This document shows, in pieces, positions 5,262-7,177 of a DNA stretch of 7,177 bases; within the stretch, counting starts at the first letter, position 1; every line of letters starts with the position of its first letter. The notes beneath the pieces were generated by a model. The model saw only the letters and a list, made by a program, of their open reading frames with translations, ran no database searches and was not told where the DNA came from. Position numbers and translations under genes: made by a program. The stretch is taken from positions 1 through 7,177 of the forward strand of contig JAEWMO010000156.1 of the NCBI GenBank assembly GCA_023457135.1, read 5' to 3'. The DNA is from Methanobacteriota archaeon (lineage in GTDB: Archaea > Halobacteriota > Methanomicrobia > Methanomicrobiales > Methanoculleaceae).

Positions 5262-5262
5262 C

Positions 5263-5494
5263 CTTCCGGGCGGGGTGGTTTACTATATTGTATGCCGGTT
5301 CTTATTCCCCGGCACACAAGCTGAACCGCTATCCACGCACCCGGGTCCACCACGGTCCGCCCCACCGCCGCGCCCACATCGGCAAGCACCCTTTCGAGGG
5401 AGCCCCGGCGTGGCGTCTGAAGACGGCGCCCGCCGGGAGTCGTGCACCGTGGCCTGCGCCCCTCAAGAAAGCGCCGTTTCAAGAGGGTGACTGC
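5263..5494. other. No confident gene; short repeats only
   Basis: This GC-rich stretch has no reading frame I recognise. An isolated AT-rich patch at 5279-5296 (TTTACTATATTGTATG core) looks like a TATA box but has no gene at a sensible distance. A minus-strand frame at about 5400-5290 encodes SLERVLADVGAAVGRTVVDP followed by GAWIAVQLV, which looks protein-like but is too short to assign. Near the right edge CCTCAAGAAA (5461-5470) and TTTCAAGAGG (5477-5486) form an interrupted inverted repeat with two central mismatches. That repeat could be regulatory for the small ORF or the acylphosphatase-like gene downstream. Confidence 0.4.
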
Positions 5495-5662
5495 ATGCCA
5501 TATGTGCTTGCTGCCGCCCTTCGTGTTCAGATGGGATCTGGAGAGGATTTTGCCGGCGAAGTGCAGATCCGGAGAAACTACTTATGTCCGCCGTACAGAG
5601 TGACATTGAATGAAACGATTTGTGGCCACCGCCGGCGGGCGTGTCCGGCGGGTCGGCTATAG
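5495..5662 (+). CDS. Possible small ORF, 55 residues, overlapping the acylphosphatase-like gene
   Basis: The ATG at 5495 has GGGTGA at 5485-5490 with a short 4-base spacer. The first half (MPYVLAAALRVQMGSGEDFA) looks plausible, but the last third is an arginine-rich overlap with the start of the next gene in another frame, ending at 5662. No family is recognised. It could be a leader peptide coupled to the next gene, or the degraded start of something longer. Weakly supported. Confidence 0.22.
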   Translation: MPYVLAAALRVQMGSGEDFAGEVQIRRNYLCPPYRVTLNETICGHRRRACPAGRL

Positions 5663-6183
5663 GGAGTATGTGTACAACAAGACATTTGAGCGGGATATCT
5701 CGGGGTACGTGAGATATCTCGACACCGGAGAGGTCGAGATCGTTGCAGAGGGGAGCGAAGAGGATCTCCAGGAGTTCATCAACGAGATCAATATCATACA
5801 AAGACCGTTCGCCGTCAGATCGCTCACCGCCAGATGGGAAGAAGCAACAGGGAAGTACGCCGATTTTGAGATCGTCCGGGGAGACATCCTGGAGGAGACA
5901 CTCGACCGGATGGATTACATCGGGCATATACTGTACAGCATCTGGAGACACAGCATGGATATGACTGCACAACAGAGATCTAAAATCAGATCCGAGCTTT
6001 CAGTCACAGCGCACGATGCCGGACAAGCAGAACCGGAGTCTTCAGATAAGTAGAGAGACGAAAGAAGAGATTGTCGGACTCCGAAGCGATTCCGGGAAGG
6101 ATCGTGACGACAAATTTGCAGAGATCAGGAAGGAGCTCGTCTCCATCAAGGATGCGCTTGCCCGGGCAGGCATCCAGGTCTGA
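5610..6183 (+). pseudogene. Acylphosphatase-like protein with coiled-coil tail, frameshifted
   Basis: The first frame (ATG 5610 to TAG 6051-6053, 147 residues) begins with an acylphosphatase fold. GGRVRRVGYREY (9-20) matches the phosphate-binding GxVxxVG(F/Y)R loop with R18, and GYVRYLDTGEVEIVAEGSEE (32-51) matches the second motif. Known acylphosphatases have an Asn at the fifth position of GxVxN; here it is Y36, so hydrolysis of acyl phosphates is unlikely. The last ~40 residues of this frame do not look family-like. A different frame from about 6016 reads QISRETKEEIVGLRSDSGKD and FAEIRKELVSIKDALARAGI, ending at TGA 6181-6183. That is the coiled-coil tail seen in archaeal acylphosphatase-like proteins with C-terminal extensions. 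One indel between about 5950 and 6016 would restore a single protein of about 190 residues. A sequencing error or a separate 55-residue ORF from ATG 6016 are alternatives. Confidence 0.65.
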
Positions 6184-6191
6184 AGAACTCT

Positions 6192-6440
6192 TCACCCCGC
6201 ATCGACTATCCGGGCCATGCGTGAGGCCGTCCCGGGGCGCGACTCCTGGCTGACCGGGACAATGGCCGCCGAAGATGCCGTCCGGACACGGAGCGGCAGG
6301 AGGGAGAGGATCCGGATGCCGTAGCGGTCGCCGGCGAGTTCCGCGAACCGGAACCGGACTGTCTCCTCCCAGCCCCCGTAGTAGACGGCGAAGTCGATCT
6401 CGGGCCCCGCTCTCGCTCGTCCAGGTAGAAAAAAGTTGTT
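6192..6440 (-). pseudogene. C-terminal remnant of an unrecognised protein
   Basis: On the minus strand a frame without a start runs into TGA at 6192-6194. It encodes a protein-like stretch, EIDFAVYYGGWEETVRFRFA then ELAGDRYGIRILSLLPLRV, with alternating hydrophobic and charged residues and aromatic pairs, quite unlike the arginine/proline-rich translations of the other frames. The frame cannot start inside the gap below the Fe-S gene, which ends at 6447. It therefore looks like the tail of a lost gene. I cannot name the family, and a chance open frame in GC-rich DNA is not excluded. Confidence 0.33.
6425..6438 (-). terminator. Oligo-T terminator of the Fe-S gene
   Basis: A run of six T on the minus strand (6434-6429) begins about 13 bases after the stop codon of the Fe-S gene. 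Short T tracts without a required hairpin are the usual intrinsic terminators in archaea. Confidence 0.5.
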
Positions 6441-6446
6441 GGGGAC

Positions 6447-7177
6447 TCACGCAGAGCCTTCCCGCTCCGCGTCCTTCTTCCGGTAACCCTCGAGCAGGAC
6501 CGTCACCAGGTTCTTCACCGGCACGTCCGTGCAGTCCGCGATGTGGAACTCGCAGAAGGGGCAGACCGTCACCACGACGTCGGCGCCCGTCGCTTTTACG
6601 GCCTCGTCGCGCTTTGCGCCGAGGGCTTTGGCCTCCTCCGGCACCCCCGACCGGACGCCGCCGCCGGCGCCGCAGCACTGCGAGGGCAGCTCGACGAACT
6701 CCCGGACGGCCCCGCGCAACAGCTCCCGCGGCTGCTCGCAGATCCCCTGGCCCCGGAGGAGGTGGCAGGGGTCGTGGTAGGTCGCCGTGATCTCGAGTTT
6801 CGCCGGGGGCTCGATCCCGTACTCCGTCAGGATCTCCGTGACGTCCTTTACGGTAAACGGCGTCTCGTAGTCGTTCTTCAGCGTCGCCCCGCACCCGGCG
6901 CAGATCGTCATCACGGTCCTGATCCCCCGGCGGGCGAAGGCCTCGATGTTCCTCTGCTTCAGGTCCTCGACGTCCGCCGTCTGTCCCGTCCGGATCAGCG
7001 GCGAGCCGCAGCAGACCTGGTCGTGGGGGACGATCACCCGGATGCCGTTCCGCTTCATGACCTCCATCGCGTCGAGGGCAGTCTGCGGCACCCGGCCGTT
7101 GAACATGCACCCGACGAAGAACCCCACCTCGCCGCGGACGGGGCCGTCGGGCTCGATCACCTCCGGCACCTGCTCAA
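6447..7177 (-). CDS. tfrB: CCG-domain Fe-S protein, thiol:fumarate reductase subunit B-like, 5' end outside the window
   Basis: The frame is open from the window edge to TGA 6447-6449. A GTG at 7169 exists but the frame continues past it, so the gene is probably cut by the window. Two cysteine-rich CCG modules are complete. The first is GCMF, then CC after 31 residues (VCCGSPLIRTGQ), then CAGCG after about 35. The second is HDPCHLLRGQGI, then QCCGAGGGVRSG after 29, then CPFC after about 36. This CX31-39CC...CxxC arrangement is that of HdrB/HdrD, TfrB and GlpC-type proteins and binds unusual Fe-S clusters where disulfides are handled. In methanogens TfrB, with an N-terminal ferredoxin part, couples oxidation of coenzymes M and B to fumarate reduction. 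The closing CPFCEFHIAD and this position at a protein's C-terminus favour TfrB, but HdrD or a stand-alone HdrB-like protein is possible without the N-terminus. A T tract follows the stop. Confidence 0.78.
   Translation of the reverse strand, partial: EQVPEVIEPDGPVRGEVGFFVGCMFNGRVPQTALDAMEVMKRNGIRVIVPHDQVCCGSPLIRTGQTADVEDLKQRNIEAFARRGIRTVMTICAGCGATLKNDYETPFTVKDVTEILTEYGIEPPAKLEITATYHDPCHLLRGQGICEQPRELLRGAVREFVELPSQCCGAGGGVRSGVPEEAKALGAKRDEAVKATGADVVVTVCPFCEFHIADCTDVPVKNLVTVLLEGYRKKDAEREGSA

Larger units (their letters stand above)
4050..5262 (-). mobile_element. IS200/IS605-family element with tnpB only (IS1341-like)
   Basis: The element consists of tnpB flanked by structured ends and has no Y1 transposase tnpA nearby, so it would depend on TnpA supplied in trans. 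The right end is well defined: the hairpin CCCGCGGC-TTTA-GCCGTGGG read on the minus strand (4075-4056), followed by TAGTTGAC, typical for this family. The left end is less certain. A second hairpin with the same four-base loop lies at 5210-5227, with two imperfect direct repeats just outside it (5222-5240 and 5245-5261). There are no terminal inverted repeats or target duplications, as expected for this single-strand transposition mechanism. The outer left boundary at 5262 is a guess. Confidence 0.75.

Noticed and set aside
6004..7110. Minus-strand open frame of 368 codons across the Fe-S gene
   Set aside because: It is rich in Arg, Pro, Gly and Asp, out of frame with the CCG-domain protein, and open only because of the high GC content.
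1..7177. tRNA or rRNA genes
   Set aside because: No cloverleaf with a GGTTCRANTCC-type T-loop or conserved rRNA segment was seen on either strand by eye.

Overview
The window looks like an accessory (defence and mobile-element) stretch of a GC-rich methanogenic archaeon, most likely a Methanoculleus-like member of the Methanomicrobiales. The evidence is a TfrB/HdrD-type CCG-domain iron-sulfur protein, Orc1/Cdc6 and archaeal-ATPase (DUF234) remnants, an acylphosphatase-like protein with a coiled-coil tail, GGAGGTG-type ribosome sites and TATA-like boxes. The genus is an inference from protein flavour and codon use, not a database match.

Left part (1-2040): the 3' portion of a RhuM-family gene on +, with a less GC-rich composition that suggests transfer. 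Then come two convergent, frameshifted pseudogenes: the C-terminal part of an Orc1/Cdc6 initiator (+) and the C-terminal part of an archaeal AAA ATPase with a DUF234 domain (-). A small, well-signalled 49-codon ORF (+) follows. Its stop codon overlaps the stop of the next gene.

Middle (2029-4010): everything is on the minus strand. There is a Doc/Fic-domain protein with an N-terminal zinc ribbon, then a 58-residue N-terminal stub of an archaeal ATPase (Walker A only) ending inside a perfect palindrome, then an intact type VII toxin-antitoxin pair: HEPN toxin (HepT/DUF86) followed by a minimal nucleotidyltransferase antitoxin (MntA), overlapping by 25 bases.

Right-middle (4050-5262): an IS200/IS605-family (IS1341-like) element carrying only tnpB, on the minus strand. 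TnpB keeps its RuvC triad and zinc finger. The 3' end of the gene and its right end form a row of hairpins typical of an omega-RNA scaffold. The predicted guide segment would lie over the promoter region of the HEPN-MNT operon.

Right (5263-7177): a stretch with no confident gene, then an acylphosphatase-like gene (+) that has lost the catalytic Asn and whose coiled-coil tail continues in another frame. A degraded C-terminal fragment on minus follows, and finally the 3' part of an Fe-S CCG-domain gene on minus (tfrB-like), which is core methanogen metabolism and probably marks the edge of the accessory region. Overall the window reads as a decaying island: two probable toxin systems and one TnpB element set among at least four broken genes.
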